Below, piece by piece: positions 25,445 through 35,206 of a DNA stretch of 64,000 nt. The notes under the pieces were generated by a model. That model was not told where the DNA came from and made no database searches. It saw nothing but the letters and a program-made list of their open reading frames with translations. Numbering within the stretch: the stretch's first letter is position 1; every line of letters starts with the position of its first letter. Origin of the DNA: Marinicella sp964352015 (GTDB lineage: Bacteria > Pseudomonadota > Gammaproteobacteria > Xanthomonadales > Marinicellaceae); NCBI GenBank assembly GCA_964352015.1, contig CAYGPU010000005.1:62001-126000 (forward strand), written 5' to 3'. Made by a program: the position numbers and the translations under genes.

Positions 25445-26578
25445 ATGAAACGTTTTCCACTGTATTTAATGTTGTTGGTTTTAGTAGCTTGCGGCAATAA
25501 AAAAGATGAAATTAAGCCCAATGAGCTGATTGATGTGACTGAGCAAGGTGTGGTCAAAACCTTGTGGAAGCGTCAATTTGATGCATCAGATAAGGCGTAT
25601 GGTTATAAATTGATACCTGCTGAGATGAATGGCAGCTTATTCATTGCCACGCAGTCCGGAGAAATTTACAGTTTGGATGCCAAAACCGGTAAGACTAACT
25701 GGGAAAATAATTTAGAAACTGAAATAAGTGCAGGTCCTGGAGTAGGCGAAACTGTCATGGTTGTGGGTGGTCCAGAAGGTCAAGTGGTGGCGATGGATAT
25801 CGACACTGGAACCGTTTTGTGGCAAACCAGCGTCTCTTCTGAGGTTTTGAGCCCGCCAGTCATTGATCGAAATAAAGTGGTGGTTCGCACCCAAGATGGT
25901 CGAATTTATGGTTTTTCAATTCAAACTGGTAAGCGTGAGTGGAGCTTTGATACCAACATACCTAATTTAACTTTACGTGGTAACAGTACGCCAGTAGCTA
26001 AGGGTGGTCGGGTTTATATTGGCTTTGATAATGGTAAAGTGGCAGCCCTAAATATCCTTGATGGATCTGTGCTTTGGCAACAAAATGTGATCAACAACCA
26101 AGGAAAAACTGAAATTGATCGCATCGCTGATATTGATGGTGACATTGCTGTGGTGGCCACCGATTTATATATCTCCAGCGCAGCTGATAAAACCATGTCA
26201 GTAGCGACTGAGTCAGGTCGAGCTTTGTGGAGTCAGAACATTGGCTCAGTAACTGGAGTTACGGTTTCTAGGCGCTCTTTGTATCTAACCGACAACCAAT
26301 CCGTGGTACATCAGCTCAATCGTACCGACGGTTCCAGAGGCTGGACACAAGAATCGATGTTAAATCGCAACTTGACCAAACCAAGCTTCTATCTGGGTGA
26401 TTTGGTGGTTGGTGATTATCAAGGTTATTTACATTTCTTAGATGGTGTCAGTGGTGAAATCATCAACAGGACGCGAGTCGGTAGTGACCACTTTTATCAT
26501 TCACCGGTGGTTGTTGGCGAAATTATTTATGCCTATAACTATGATGGTACGCTCAGTGCCTTACAGTTCAGTAAGTAG
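25445..26578 (+). CDS. bamB: Outer membrane protein assembly lipoprotein BamB
   Basis: BamB is the beta-propeller lipoprotein of the BAM complex. The signal ends in lipobox LVAC with Cys16 as the lipidated residue. The body has PQQ-like propeller repeats such as GEIYSLDAKTGKTNWE, GQVVAMDIDTGTVLWQ and GKVAALNILDGSVLWQ. At 377 residues the length is normal. It is followed after 15 bp by der, as in many gammaproteobacteria. Confidence 0.95.
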   Translation: MKRFPLYLMLLVLVACGNKKDEIKPNELIDVTEQGVVKTLWKRQFDASDKAYGYKLIPAEMNGSLFIATQSGEIYSLDAKTGKTNWENNLETEISAGPGVGETVMVVGGPEGQVVAMDIDTGTVLWQTSVSSEVLSPPVIDRNKVVVRTQDGRIYGFSIQTGKREWSFDTNIPNLTLRGNSTPVAKGGRVYIGFDNGKVAALNILDGSVLWQQNVINNQGKTEIDRIADIDGDIAVVATDLYISSAADKTMSVATESGRALWSQNIGSVTGVTVSRRSLYLTDNQSVVHQLNRTDGSRGWTQESMLNRNLTKPSFYLGDLVVGDYQGYLHFLDGVSGEIINRTRVGSDHFYHSPVVVGEIIYAYNYDGTLSALQFSK

Positions 26579-26593
26579 AGTGAATGAGGCCTT

Positions 26594-27997
26594 ATGACAC
26601 CTATCATAGCCATTGTTGGCCGTCCAAACGTTGGTAAATCAACACTCTTTAATGCTTTAACCAATACCCGTGATGCTTTGGTTGCGGATATGCCTGGTTT
26701 GACCAGGGACCGTCAGTATGGTGAGCTGGAGTTAGAAGACTTTCAAACCACTTTGATTGATACTGGTGGTATGTTGGGTGATGAAGGTGCTCTTACTGAG
26801 TTGATGGATCAACAAATTCTTCAAGCCATAGAAGAAGCCCATTTGGTGTTGTTTGTTGTCAGTGCCAGAGACGGTCTGGTGGGAGATGATGAACGCATAT
26901 TGGAACGCATTCGCATGGCGGCTAAACCGATTTTGTTGTTAGTCAACAAAGCCGAGGGCCTGGTTAATGAAATGGCCTTGGCCGAGTTCTATCAAATGGG
27001 TGTGGTTGATTTGATGGCAGTCAGTTCAGCACACCGCAAAGGCATGGCTGAGTTGAAGCTGTATTTAAATGATTATTTTAAAGCCAATGAACAACAGTTT
27101 GAAACCGAAGTTGTTGATGACCATGGACCTAAAATAGCCATCATTGGTCGCCCCAATGTGGGTAAATCAACTTTGGTTAATCGTTTGTTGCGCGAAGACC
27201 GGGTTCTGGCTTTCGACTTACCAGGCACCACTCGGGACAGCATTTCTTTGCCGTTGATTTGGGATGATTTACCATATACCTTAATTGACACTGCCGGTGT
27301 TAGAAGGCGGGCAAAAATAGGTGAGGGTATTGAGAAATTCAGCATCCTCAAAACCATCGAGTCAATCAAGCTGTCGCAAATTTGTGTGATGATGATGGAT
27401 GCCACAGAGGGCATCACTGACCAGGACTTGCATCTGTTGGGTTTGGCGGTTTATCATGCCAAACCGGTGATTTTGGTCATCAACAAATGGGACCATTTGT
27501 CAGAAGAACACCGCAATTACGTCAAAGAAAAAATTAACTTGAAAATGCAGGCGTTTGAGTGGGTGCCGTTGTTATATATATCTGCTTTACATGGTTCTGG
27601 TTTGCGGGTATTGATGGAACGGATTGATTTGTTAATGGATAAAGCCGACCAAGAATTGACTGCCAATAAACTAACCAACGTTCTGAATGAGGCTTATAAG
27701 GCTCATCAGCCACCTTTGGTTCAGGGATTAAGTACTCAGCTGAAATATGCCCATTCTGGTGGTAACCACCCGATGCGCATAGTGGTGCATGGAAAGCGAA
27801 CCACGAAATTACCGGATTCATACAAAAGGTACTTAGAAAATACATTCAGAAAAGCATTTGAATTAAAAGGTGTGCCCATCATTATGCAATTCAAAGACGG
27901 CAAAAACCCTTATAAAGACAAACCTGGTAATGAACGCAAGTTTCCATCAAGAAGAAAACAAGCGCACAATCAACCCAAGCCTAAACACGACAGTTGA
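26594..27997 (+). CDS. der: Ribosome-associated GTPase Der (EngA)
   Basis: Der has two tandem GTPase domains and acts in 50S subunit maturation. Both P-loops read GRPNVGKST, the first at the N-terminus and the second near residue 180. G3/G4 motifs DTGGM, DTAGV and NKWD are visible, and the C-terminal KH-like domain ends in a basic tail rich in Lys and Gln. The 467-residue length is normal. Confidence 0.97.
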   Translation: MTPIIAIVGRPNVGKSTLFNALTNTRDALVADMPGLTRDRQYGELELEDFQTTLIDTGGMLGDEGALTELMDQQILQAIEEAHLVLFVVSARDGLVGDDERILERIRMAAKPILLLVNKAEGLVNEMALAEFYQMGVVDLMAVSSAHRKGMAELKLYLNDYFKANEQQFETEVVDDHGPKIAIIGRPNVGKSTLVNRLLREDRVLAFDLPGTTRDSISLPLIWDDLPYTLIDTAGVRRRAKIGEGIEKFSILKTIESIKLSQICVMMMDATEGITDQDLHLLGLAVYHAKPVILVINKWDHLSEEHRNYVKEKINLKMQAFEWVPLLYISALHGSGLRVLMERIDLLMDKADQELTANKLTNVLNEAYKAHQPPLVQGLSTQLKYAHSGGNHPMRIVVHGKRTTKLPDSYKRYLENTFRKAFELKGVPIIMQFKDGKNPYKDKPGNERKFPSRRKQAHNQPKPKHDS

Positions 27998-28027
27998 CCT
28001 GAATCATTAATTAATACATCAAACCAA

Positions 28028-29269
28028 ATGACATTTCCTAAGTCAATCAACCACAGCCAAGCAGTTAAATTGATCCTTCAACAACTCGAGGACAAGGTAT
28101 TGGGTATTGAGCTGTTGGCACTGCCATCTGTTTGTGGGCGAATACTCGCTGAGCCAATTGAGGCACCCATAGATGTGCCAGCGTTTGATTGTAGTCGGAT
28201 GGATGGATATGCCATCAATGTACATCATTTACAGTCAGGCGAGCAAGCACCTAACTATGTGATGAATTTAGGTGAGGCTATACATGCCGCCGCTCAAAGT
28301 CAAACTGAATTGTGTGAAGATCGGGCGATTCCAATCATGACAGGTGGCATGTTGCCCAGTGATGCCAATGCCATTGTGTTAAAAGAACAAGCCAGCATCA
28401 AAGACAATCAGCTGCATTTCAATGAACTGCCCAAAAAAGGGCAACACATCAGAACAGCCGGTTCCGATTTACAGCAGGGTCGGGTGGTGATGAAATCAGG
28501 ACAGCGAATAACAGCGGCTCACTTGGGGTTGTTGTCTTCACTGGGCTTGTCTGTGGTGAAGGTGTTTAAACAGCCAACAGTGGCCCTGATGATGAGCGGT
28601 GATGAATTGGTTCAACCAGGTGGTATTTGTTTGCCTGGTCAAATTTATGATGCCAATTCCACCATGCTACAAACAGTGCTCACCGAAATGGGCTGCCAAG
28701 TAAGGGTGCTGGATGCTTTGCGTGATTCCGAAGATGCAGTGACCCACTGTTTTAAGTCGTTAAAACAGCAAGATTACGATGTGATTATTTCCGTTGGTGG
28801 CGTATCCATGGGAGATAAAGATTGGATCCCACAAGTGTTGGAAAATCAAGGTACAGTGGTGTTCCATAAAGTTCGAATTAAACCAGGTTTTCCGATGATT
28901 TTTGGGCGATTGGCTGATGCTTTATTTTATGGGCTGCCTGGTAATCCGGTATCTGCGTATACCACTTTATGTCAGTACGTATTTCCCGCCTTACAAAAGC
29001 TGAAGATGCAAGGCAATCAAAAATTAATCTGGCGTGCCAGCCTCAGCCATGACTTAAATAAAACCCATTACCGACGTGATTACCTTCGCGGTTATTATGA
29101 CGCTCACAGTGACGGCCAGATTCAAGTGGCGGTCTGTGGTGGACAACAATCCAGTCGCATTGAGTCTTTGGCAGATGCCAACTGTTTTATTGTATTGGAT
29201 GAATCACAGCATGCTTTGAAAGCGGGTTCGGCTGTTAGCATTCAACCGTTCTTGCAGTTTAAGAGCTGA
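28028..29269 (+). CDS. moeA: Molybdopterin molybdenumtransferase MoeA
   Basis: MoeA inserts molybdate into adenylated molybdopterin. The 413-residue product shows DVPAFDCSRMDGYAI, PIMTGGMLP, the molybdate/MPT-binding SVGGVSMGDKDW and LPGNPVSA. A rhodanese-MoeB fusion follows 4 bp downstream, so the two genes form a cofactor unit. No other moa or mog genes occur in the window. Confidence 0.95.
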   Translation: MTFPKSINHSQAVKLILQQLEDKVLGIELLALPSVCGRILAEPIEAPIDVPAFDCSRMDGYAINVHHLQSGEQAPNYVMNLGEAIHAAAQSQTELCEDRAIPIMTGGMLPSDANAIVLKEQASIKDNQLHFNELPKKGQHIRTAGSDLQQGRVVMKSGQRITAAHLGLLSSLGLSVVKVFKQPTVALMMSGDELVQPGGICLPGQIYDANSTMLQTVLTEMGCQVRVLDALRDSEDAVTHCFKSLKQQDYDVIISVGGVSMGDKDWIPQVLENQGTVVFHKVRIKPGFPMIFGRLADALFYGLPGNPVSAYTTLCQYVFPALQKLKMQGNQKLIWRASLSHDLNKTHYRRDYLRGYYDAHSDGQIQVAVCGGQQSSRIESLADANCFIVLDESQHALKAGSAVSIQPFLQFKS

Positions 29270-29273
29270 TGTT

Positions 29274-30326
29274 TTGCTGAATGTCGACGCCAATGAAGTC
29301 GCTTTATTAAGTCTGAATTCTGCGGCTGTTGTGGTTGATGTCAGGTCGCCAAGTGACTGGTTAAGTGGGGTACCAGAGCATGCGCTTCTTTGGTCTGAAA
29401 ACAAATTAATAAACCAGGCCCCGCAGCTTAAACAGGACGGTAAAAAGGTCTACATAATCTGCTACCATGGACACACTTCCTTGAAATTGGCTGAGCAGCT
29501 GACCCAACAATGGGGTGACTGCTTTTATTCAGTTAAAGGTGGCTACACAGCATGGCAAGTTCAAAATTTGCCCACTCGAGTTCCTACTGACAGGCCTGCA
29601 GTTAATCGTTATGAACGCCAGATTAAATTACCGGGTTTTGGCGAAGTGTCTCAACAAAAACTTCGAAAATCACATGTTTTTGTGGTCGGAGCAGGTGGTT
29701 TGGGTACCCCGGCATTGTTGTATCTGGCAGGCGCTGGAATAGGGCGCATCACATTAATTGATGATGACACGGTTGCTTTACACAATTTGCACCGCCAAAT
29801 CTTGTACCAACAAGATGATGTAGGACAGTCTAAGGCTGCAGTTGCCAAGCAGCGCTTGGAAGCATTAAATAACAACATTGAGGTTCGGGCATTGAATCAA
29901 AGACTGGATGCTGATAATGTTAAAAAACTCTTTGCAGATGTTGATTTAGTGATTGATGGCAGTGATAACATCAACAGCCGCTATGTCATCAATGATGCTT
30001 GTCTCAAGCTCAATAAACCTTGGTTGTTTGCTGCGGTTTCAGGATTTGATATTCAGCTGGCATTATTCAGTGGTGACCCATCTCAACCTTGTTACCGCTG
30101 CTTATTTCCAAATATCAATGACTCAGATACAGACAATTGTGCTGAAGCAGGCATTTTAGGCCCTGTGCCAGGCTTGGCAGGCTTGCTGCAAGCCACTGAA
30201 GCAATCAAATACTTAACTGGAATGGGCGATTGTGTCAGCCAAAAAATGCTGAGCTATGACGTACTGCATCATCAGTTTAAAGTGTTAAAATACCCTGCGC
30301 AGATTAGCAACAATTGTCAGCATTAA
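29274..30326 (+). CDS. MoeB/ThiF-type E1-like adenylyltransferase with N-terminal rhodanese domain
   Basis: Residues 1-105 form a rhodanese-like domain with a CxxGxxS-type active loop, ICYHGHTS (Cys63). Residues about 115-350 form an E1-like enzyme: GAGGLGTPALLYLAGAG, DDDTV, the catalytic-Cys region TDNCAEAGILGPVPG and a Zn motif PCYRC. The usual second CxxC near the C-terminus is replaced by a terminal CQH. It likely activates MoaD, or a ThiS-like carrier, and may supply sulfur itself. Rhodanese at the N-terminus is the reverse of the eukaryotic MOCS3 order. The start is TTG at 29274, as no ATG fits the frame. Confidence 0.87.
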   Translation: MLNVDANEVALLSLNSAAVVVDVRSPSDWLSGVPEHALLWSENKLINQAPQLKQDGKKVYIICYHGHTSLKLAEQLTQQWGDCFYSVKGGYTAWQVQNLPTRVPTDRPAVNRYERQIKLPGFGEVSQQKLRKSHVFVVGAGGLGTPALLYLAGAGIGRITLIDDDTVALHNLHRQILYQQDDVGQSKAAVAKQRLEALNNNIEVRALNQRLDADNVKKLFADVDLVIDGSDNINSRYVINDACLKLNKPWLFAAVSGFDIQLALFSGDPSQPCYRCLFPNINDSDTDNCAEAGILGPVPGLAGLLQATEAIKYLTGMGDCVSQKMLSYDVLHHQFKVLKYPAQISNNCQH

Positions 30327-30347
30327 AACAACAGAGACGGCACCAAT

Positions 30348-31193
30348 ATGAGCGAACATCAAATATTAGATGGGAAAAAAGTTTCCGACCTGATTCAAGT
30401 CAGTTTGGCAGATAAAATTGCTAAGCGGGTGGCAGCTGGGCATCAACCGCCAGGTTTGGCGGTAATTCTGGTCGGTAATGATGAGGCTTCCCAAGTTTAT
30501 GTCAACAACAAAATCAGGGCTTGTAAAAAAACTGGCATCCAATCAGTTTCTTATGACTTGCCGCGTCAGACTTCTTCTAAGGCCCTGTTTGCCTTGATTG
30601 ATGAATTGAACGATGACCCTCAAGTGCACGGTATTCTTGTGCAACTGCCTCTGCCTGAGCATATCAATGAAACTGAAGTAACCAACCGGATTGATCCGAA
30701 TAAAGATGTTGATGGTTTTCATGCCAGTAATGTTGGGCATTTAGTGCTGCGGCAACCAGGCCTGCGACCTTGTACCCCCCGAGGTGTGATGACTTTATTG
30801 CATCATTACTCAATTGACCCCAAAGGCAAGCATTGTGTCATTGTGGGTGCTTCCAATATAGTTGGCCGGCCGTTGATGTTAGAAATGCTGTTCGCTGGTG
30901 CCACAGTGACCATCTGTCATCGTTTCACTCAAGATTTGGCTGCTCATGTTAAACAAGCTGATATCTTATGTGTGGCAGTAGGTAATCCGAATATTGTTGA
31001 TGCGGCTTGGATTAAATCGGGGGCTGTGGTGATTGATATAGGTATCAATCGAAAAGACAGTGGTGGTTTGTGTGGAGATATCGATTTTCAACAAGCGGCT
31101 GGGAAAGCCAGTTGGATTACGCCTGTTCCAGGTGGGATAGGCCCAATGACAGTGGCTACTTTGATGCAGAACACCTACGAAGCGAGCTTGTAA
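30348..31193 (+). CDS. folD: Methylenetetrahydrofolate dehydrogenase/cyclohydrolase FolD
   Basis: FolD interconverts methylene-, methenyl- and formyl-tetrahydrofolate using NADP. The 281-residue product has the substrate-site motif SQVYVNNKIRACKKTG with the catalytic Lys. GILVQLPLPEH, the loop CVIVGASNIVGRPLM and the final TPVPGGIGPMTVATLM are also present. All signature residues are present and the length is typical. Confidence 0.97.
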   Translation: MSEHQILDGKKVSDLIQVSLADKIAKRVAAGHQPPGLAVILVGNDEASQVYVNNKIRACKKTGIQSVSYDLPRQTSSKALFALIDELNDDPQVHGILVQLPLPEHINETEVTNRIDPNKDVDGFHASNVGHLVLRQPGLRPCTPRGVMTLLHHYSIDPKGKHCVIVGASNIVGRPLMLEMLFAGATVTICHRFTQDLAAHVKQADILCVAVGNPNIVDAAWIKSGAVVIDIGINRKDSGGLCGDIDFQQAAGKASWITPVPGGIGPMTVATLMQNTYEASL

Positions 31194-31222
31194 TACAGCT
31201 CGTTCAATTTAACAACAAAAAC

Positions 31223-33565
31223 TCAACCAGTGTTGCTTGGACCATCTTCACCGCTGTTGTTTGGTTGTTCGGTGTTTTCCGAATCAACTGTCACTTGTTC
31301 AGCTATCGAAGCCATGGCCCTATCGAACAGCGGGATTTGTTGAAGTACCACCGCCAGACGTTCACGCAAATCATGAGCCAACTCATCAAAACTTTTATCA
31401 GTTACTTTAACTCCACGGGCATTAACAAAAAGAAGTTTTTGGCTGATTGGGCTAATCCATGATAATTTTGCTCTGATGTTGTCGGTTTTTTCGTCGTTGT
31501 CGCTTGCTTGACTTTCATCAGCAACGAATTCAATCCATTCTCCTGTTTGTAAAGATTTGGCCTGTTGATAGTACTCATCATCAATATGACTGATGTTTTT
31601 ATTCAGGTTGTTAAATTTATTATTAGCAATAAAATGAACGATTTCAGGTTGCTCATCTTCAGGGTATTGTTCGGTATTGAAAGCTGCTTGAGGCAGCACC
31701 ATCTCAAGCTCAGCTTCATCATCAGATTCTTCTATACCGTTGATAGAAAGTAACATTTGGTAAAGTTCAAGGCTTTTAGTTTTGATGCTGTGTTCATCAA
31801 AAGCGACCAACCGTAAGCCTTGGCTGAGTTGGTCGCAAACATGACTTATTTGTGCATTGGTGGCCATGGTTTTTTTGTTTTTAACCGAGACATAAATCAT
31901 TTTGTCGATAAACTTAATGAAGTTTTCGATTTTCTCCGGCTCGTCTTGGTGCCTTAAATGAGCAAGAATCAACACATTCGCCCAAGGTGTTAGCAACAAT
32001 TCAGTCACTAATTTAGGCAGCGTATGTTTTTTTATTTTTGACTCTAGGATTTGGGCAGTCAGTTGTTTGGCCTTGATGATGCGTTCTTGGCCCAAAGCTT
32101 TCTCGGAGGTACGTTTCTCAATGACTTGAGTGCGTTTGTTATTCTTAGCCTCTAACTCCTGAAAATCTTCAATCAATGCTGGAAAGTCGATGTCCTCATG
32201 GTCTGTTTCTAAAATTGTTTGCACAATTTCTTCAATTTTATTGATGAATTTACCGCGTTTATCATCTTCTTCATTCCAGCCAATTGAAGCTTTGGCAATG
32301 ATGTCCAGTAACCTTCTGGCGTTGTCATTTTTATGGGTGAATAACTTTCTGTCCTTCAACGCCAAATGTAAGTAAGGAATTTGAAGTTTAGCCAAAAGTG
32401 CTTGGATTCGATCTGGTAGGTTGCGATCGTCAACTAAAAACTGAAACAGCATACCAATCAAATCAATGGTGTCTTCATCTTGTTGATTGACTTGTTTTTT
32501 TTCACCTTCTTGATCCAAGTCCTTGAGCCTTGCCAGCAATGCATTTTTTATTTCAGTAGGGCTTAAGGAAGCTTGTCTTGAATTTAAATTATTCAGCTCT
32601 TCTACTTGAAGGATACTCAGTGCATTACTGACTATGGAGGCATCAAACATGGACATTTGACCCATCGAGGCTGTTCCATTTGAAGGATTGGCCAAGGGGT
32701 TTTGCATGTGTCTTTGACTTAATGCTGATGCAATGGCTTGATACCGTGCATCGGTGACTTCTCCGCTGCTGTGCTGGTTTGGTTCAACTGGGACCAATTG
32801 ATCCATGTATTCATCAGCGTTGGTTGTCTGTACAGGTGCGTAATGACTGGCTTGGCCCTGCTGCGCGATGCGAAACTTTAGGTTAGGCAATATACCAGCC
32901 TCAATCAACAGTTGGTTGATGTCTTGATAAGGTTTAACCAAATTCTGAATTAAACTTCTTTCAAACAGTTTTAGCATGATGATGTACATGGTGTCATCAA
33001 TATTCAGGTGTTCAAATGTTGCAGCAAAAGAGTCTACTATGACCTCAGGCGAGACTGGAATCTGATTGGTTTTGATTTCACTGCCACCAGCCAACAAAGC
33101 AAAACGCTTTTCCAATGCAAATAAATGCTGGTGTAAATAGGTATTGGCCTTTTCAATCAGGTTGGTGCTGGCCAGCTTTTGATCCAGTTCTTGTTCATCT
33201 ACCAAAGACAAGCCATCTTCGCTTGATTGAGGTTGAGCATCGGTTTGAAAATAGTTGAAGTTGCCTTGTTTAAATAATTTAAATACTTGCTGCACATTTT
33301 CTGAAAACTTACGCACCATCAAATCTTTTTTCTTGCGAACTTCGCGCATGGCTTCAAAATAATGATTTTGTGTTTGATTGTTTTCGGCTTTTTCTGCCAA
33401 ATCAAACAGGGCATCATCCAGTGTGTCGTAATACGCCCGAATGGTTGGTTTAAGGCCTTTTATGAAAAGTTTGTGAACTTGTGGCAGGAGCACACCCTGA
33501 TTGATGCTTTCAGCTGTTTTGGGTTTGATGCCCACGATTTTTTTATCAGTATTTTTAGGGTTCAT
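31223..33565 (-). CDS. DUF1631 family protein
   Basis: A 780-residue, highly charged cytoplasmic protein of the uncharacterised DUF1631 family. Visible are the N-terminal helical region with FEAMREVRKKKDLMVRKF, a central stretch with FVDKMIYVSV-like helices, and the C-terminal part GEWIEFV...AKLSWISPISQKLLFVN, which resembles a PilZ-like barrel. It has no signal peptide or membrane helix and is Gln- and Glu-rich. The gene stands alone on its strand. A role tied to c-di-GMP or surface behaviour is only a guess. Confidence 0.85.
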   Translation of the reverse strand: MNPKNTDKKIVGIKPKTAESINQGVLLPQVHKLFIKGLKPTIRAYYDTLDDALFDLAEKAENNQTQNHYFEAMREVRKKKDLMVRKFSENVQQVFKLFKQGNFNYFQTDAQPQSSEDGLSLVDEQELDQKLASTNLIEKANTYLHQHLFALEKRFALLAGGSEIKTNQIPVSPEVIVDSFAATFEHLNIDDTMYIIMLKLFERSLIQNLVKPYQDINQLLIEAGILPNLKFRIAQQGQASHYAPVQTTNADEYMDQLVPVEPNQHSSGEVTDARYQAIASALSQRHMQNPLANPSNGTASMGQMSMFDASIVSNALSILQVEELNNLNSRQASLSPTEIKNALLARLKDLDQEGEKKQVNQQDEDTIDLIGMLFQFLVDDRNLPDRIQALLAKLQIPYLHLALKDRKLFTHKNDNARRLLDIIAKASIGWNEEDDKRGKFINKIEEIVQTILETDHEDIDFPALIEDFQELEAKNNKRTQVIEKRTSEKALGQERIIKAKQLTAQILESKIKKHTLPKLVTELLLTPWANVLILAHLRHQDEPEKIENFIKFIDKMIYVSVKNKKTMATNAQISHVCDQLSQGLRLVAFDEHSIKTKSLELYQMLLSINGIEESDDEAELEMVLPQAAFNTEQYPEDEQPEIVHFIANNKFNNLNKNISHIDDEYYQQAKSLQTGEWIEFVADESQASDNDEKTDNIRAKLSWISPISQKLLFVNARGVKVTDKSFDELAHDLRERLAVVLQQIPLFDRAMASIAEQVTVDSENTEQPNNSGEDGPSNTG

Positions 33566-33689
33566 GTGCTTTCACTTGGCCAATGTGCACTCACTTTATC
33601 ATTGCCCTGGTTATGGAATTGTGAATATGCTCACATCCATGGATCAATGGGCTGATTTTATTTTTGCTGTTTGTTTCATATGCGGCATG

Positions 33690-35192
33690 TTACTTGGTAT
33701 TAACTGGCCAACTGTATTGCACGGTATATTTAATCACTTCAGTGCTTTCAGCTGCCACATTAACCACAAAACGAATGATCGATGCATCGACCTTGGTATA
33801 TTGTTCATTGTGTTGGGTGATTTGCCAGTTTGACCAGCGCAACATGGGTTCAATAATCTCAACTTGTTGTTGGTGTTCTTTCTGATTGTTGATGCTGATT
33901 TCAATTTCTTCAATCAGACCGTTTTGGGTGAGTTCAAAATGACGCTGTGTGCGTTTGCCTGTTACATCAAATGCATGACCTAATTTGAGTGTGATGGTGT
34001 CATTTTTGGGTGTATGCTCAATGCTGTCCTCGCCGATGAATTCTAAACTACCATCTGAGCTATCTGCCATGGTAACTCGAACGCGGCCAGCAGGCAGAGG
34101 TACTCCCAGTTGATTTTTGCTGCTGTTGTTAAAGCTCAATAAGGCTTCAACTTTGGCTTCAGATTGAGCCCAGTAACCTTTATCAGTGATGGGCCGGTGG
34201 TAATTGACTTGCCTCAGGCCAGTGGCATTAAAGACCAGCTTGCGCTCACATGTGATGCCATTGGTCCGGTTCATTAATTGGATTTGTTTGGTTGAATTAT
34301 TGGGTAAATCTATTTTCCTGGGAAGTTTGTACAGGTGGTATTCAAACAGTGATTGTTCACTGAAGTCTTGTGCAGCCGACTTGACCATGGTTTCGCGAAT
34401 CATGGCTTGTGCTTGGTGGTTGTTTTGTACCCGATTAACATCGCCGGCCACCAGTTTTAATTGTGTGTCTGCAAAGCTCGCACCTGATTTATTGACAATT
34501 GAAACCCATGAAGATAAATCTAATTGGCAGTCACCAGTTTCCCCTGAGAGGATGATGTTGTAGTCTGCCCACCAGGTCATGCCCTGAGTTTGGTAACTCA
34601 AAGCCATCATTTCTTTGCGGTTCGAATTTGAGTCAAGCAACCAAACCAAGGTTGGTTTGGTTAACAAGCCCCCAGGCAACTCAGGAAATTTGATGTGATT
34701 CCAAGTATTGATGGTGATGATTGCCCCAGATGCTGTTTGCAGTGTGATACCACCTTGGGTGCTGAGCAGTATGCCACTGGAATCTATGCTGTCACTGCCT
34801 TGATTGTGATTAACGTGAATGGTTTGATCCAGGTATTTTTGTAATAATTTTTCAGTACCAACTAAGTCAAATTGAAAATTTTGATCTAACACTGTTGCAG
34901 CATCGAGATTGTCAGGCGTGCTGAAACTGACGGTTGTGGGGTCAATATGCTCAGCAACATCATCGAAAGCCAAAGTAAATTGACCCTTTTGGAATTGCGC
35001 AGTTTTGGTTTGTTTTACCACGGCGTAACCCGGTATGCTGTTGACGTTTTGTAATTGATTTTGATTCAGGTGACCTTGGTGCTTGCCTGAATAGATGGTG
35101 ATACTGTTGTTGGCATGGCTCATAGCAGCGTAACTTAAGTTGATTGCGAGTAGGGCAGCGGTACAAAAATTTGGAATCTGGGTCATTTTCAT
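33690..35192 (-). CDS. DUF4139 exported protein
   Basis: A 500-residue secreted protein with signal peptide (FCTAALLAINLSYAAMSHA). The middle and C-terminal parts fit DUF4139, for example YQTQGMTWWADYNIIL, FADTQLKLVAGDVNR and the closing VIKYTVQYSWPV. These proteins are predicted beta-rich and periplasmic or outer-membrane associated; function is unknown. It follows the DUF4426 gene by 14 bp on the same strand, so they are probably co-expressed. Confidence 0.85.
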   Translation of the reverse strand: MKMTQIPNFCTAALLAINLSYAAMSHANNSITIYSGKHQGHLNQNQLQNVNSIPGYAVVKQTKTAQFQKGQFTLAFDDVAEHIDPTTVSFSTPDNLDAATVLDQNFQFDLVGTEKLLQKYLDQTIHVNHNQGSDSIDSSGILLSTQGGITLQTASGAIITINTWNHIKFPELPGGLLTKPTLVWLLDSNSNRKEMMALSYQTQGMTWWADYNIILSGETGDCQLDLSSWVSIVNKSGASFADTQLKLVAGDVNRVQNNHQAQAMIRETMVKSAAQDFSEQSLFEYHLYKLPRKIDLPNNSTKQIQLMNRTNGITCERKLVFNATGLRQVNYHRPITDKGYWAQSEAKVEALLSFNNSSKNQLGVPLPAGRVRVTMADSSDGSLEFIGEDSIEHTPKNDTITLKLGHAFDVTGKRTQRHFELTQNGLIEEIEISINNQKEHQQQVEIIEPMLRWSNWQITQHNEQYTKVDASIIRFVVNVAAESTEVIKYTVQYSWPVNTK

Positions 35193-35206
35193 GTCTGTGA
35201 TGGCTA

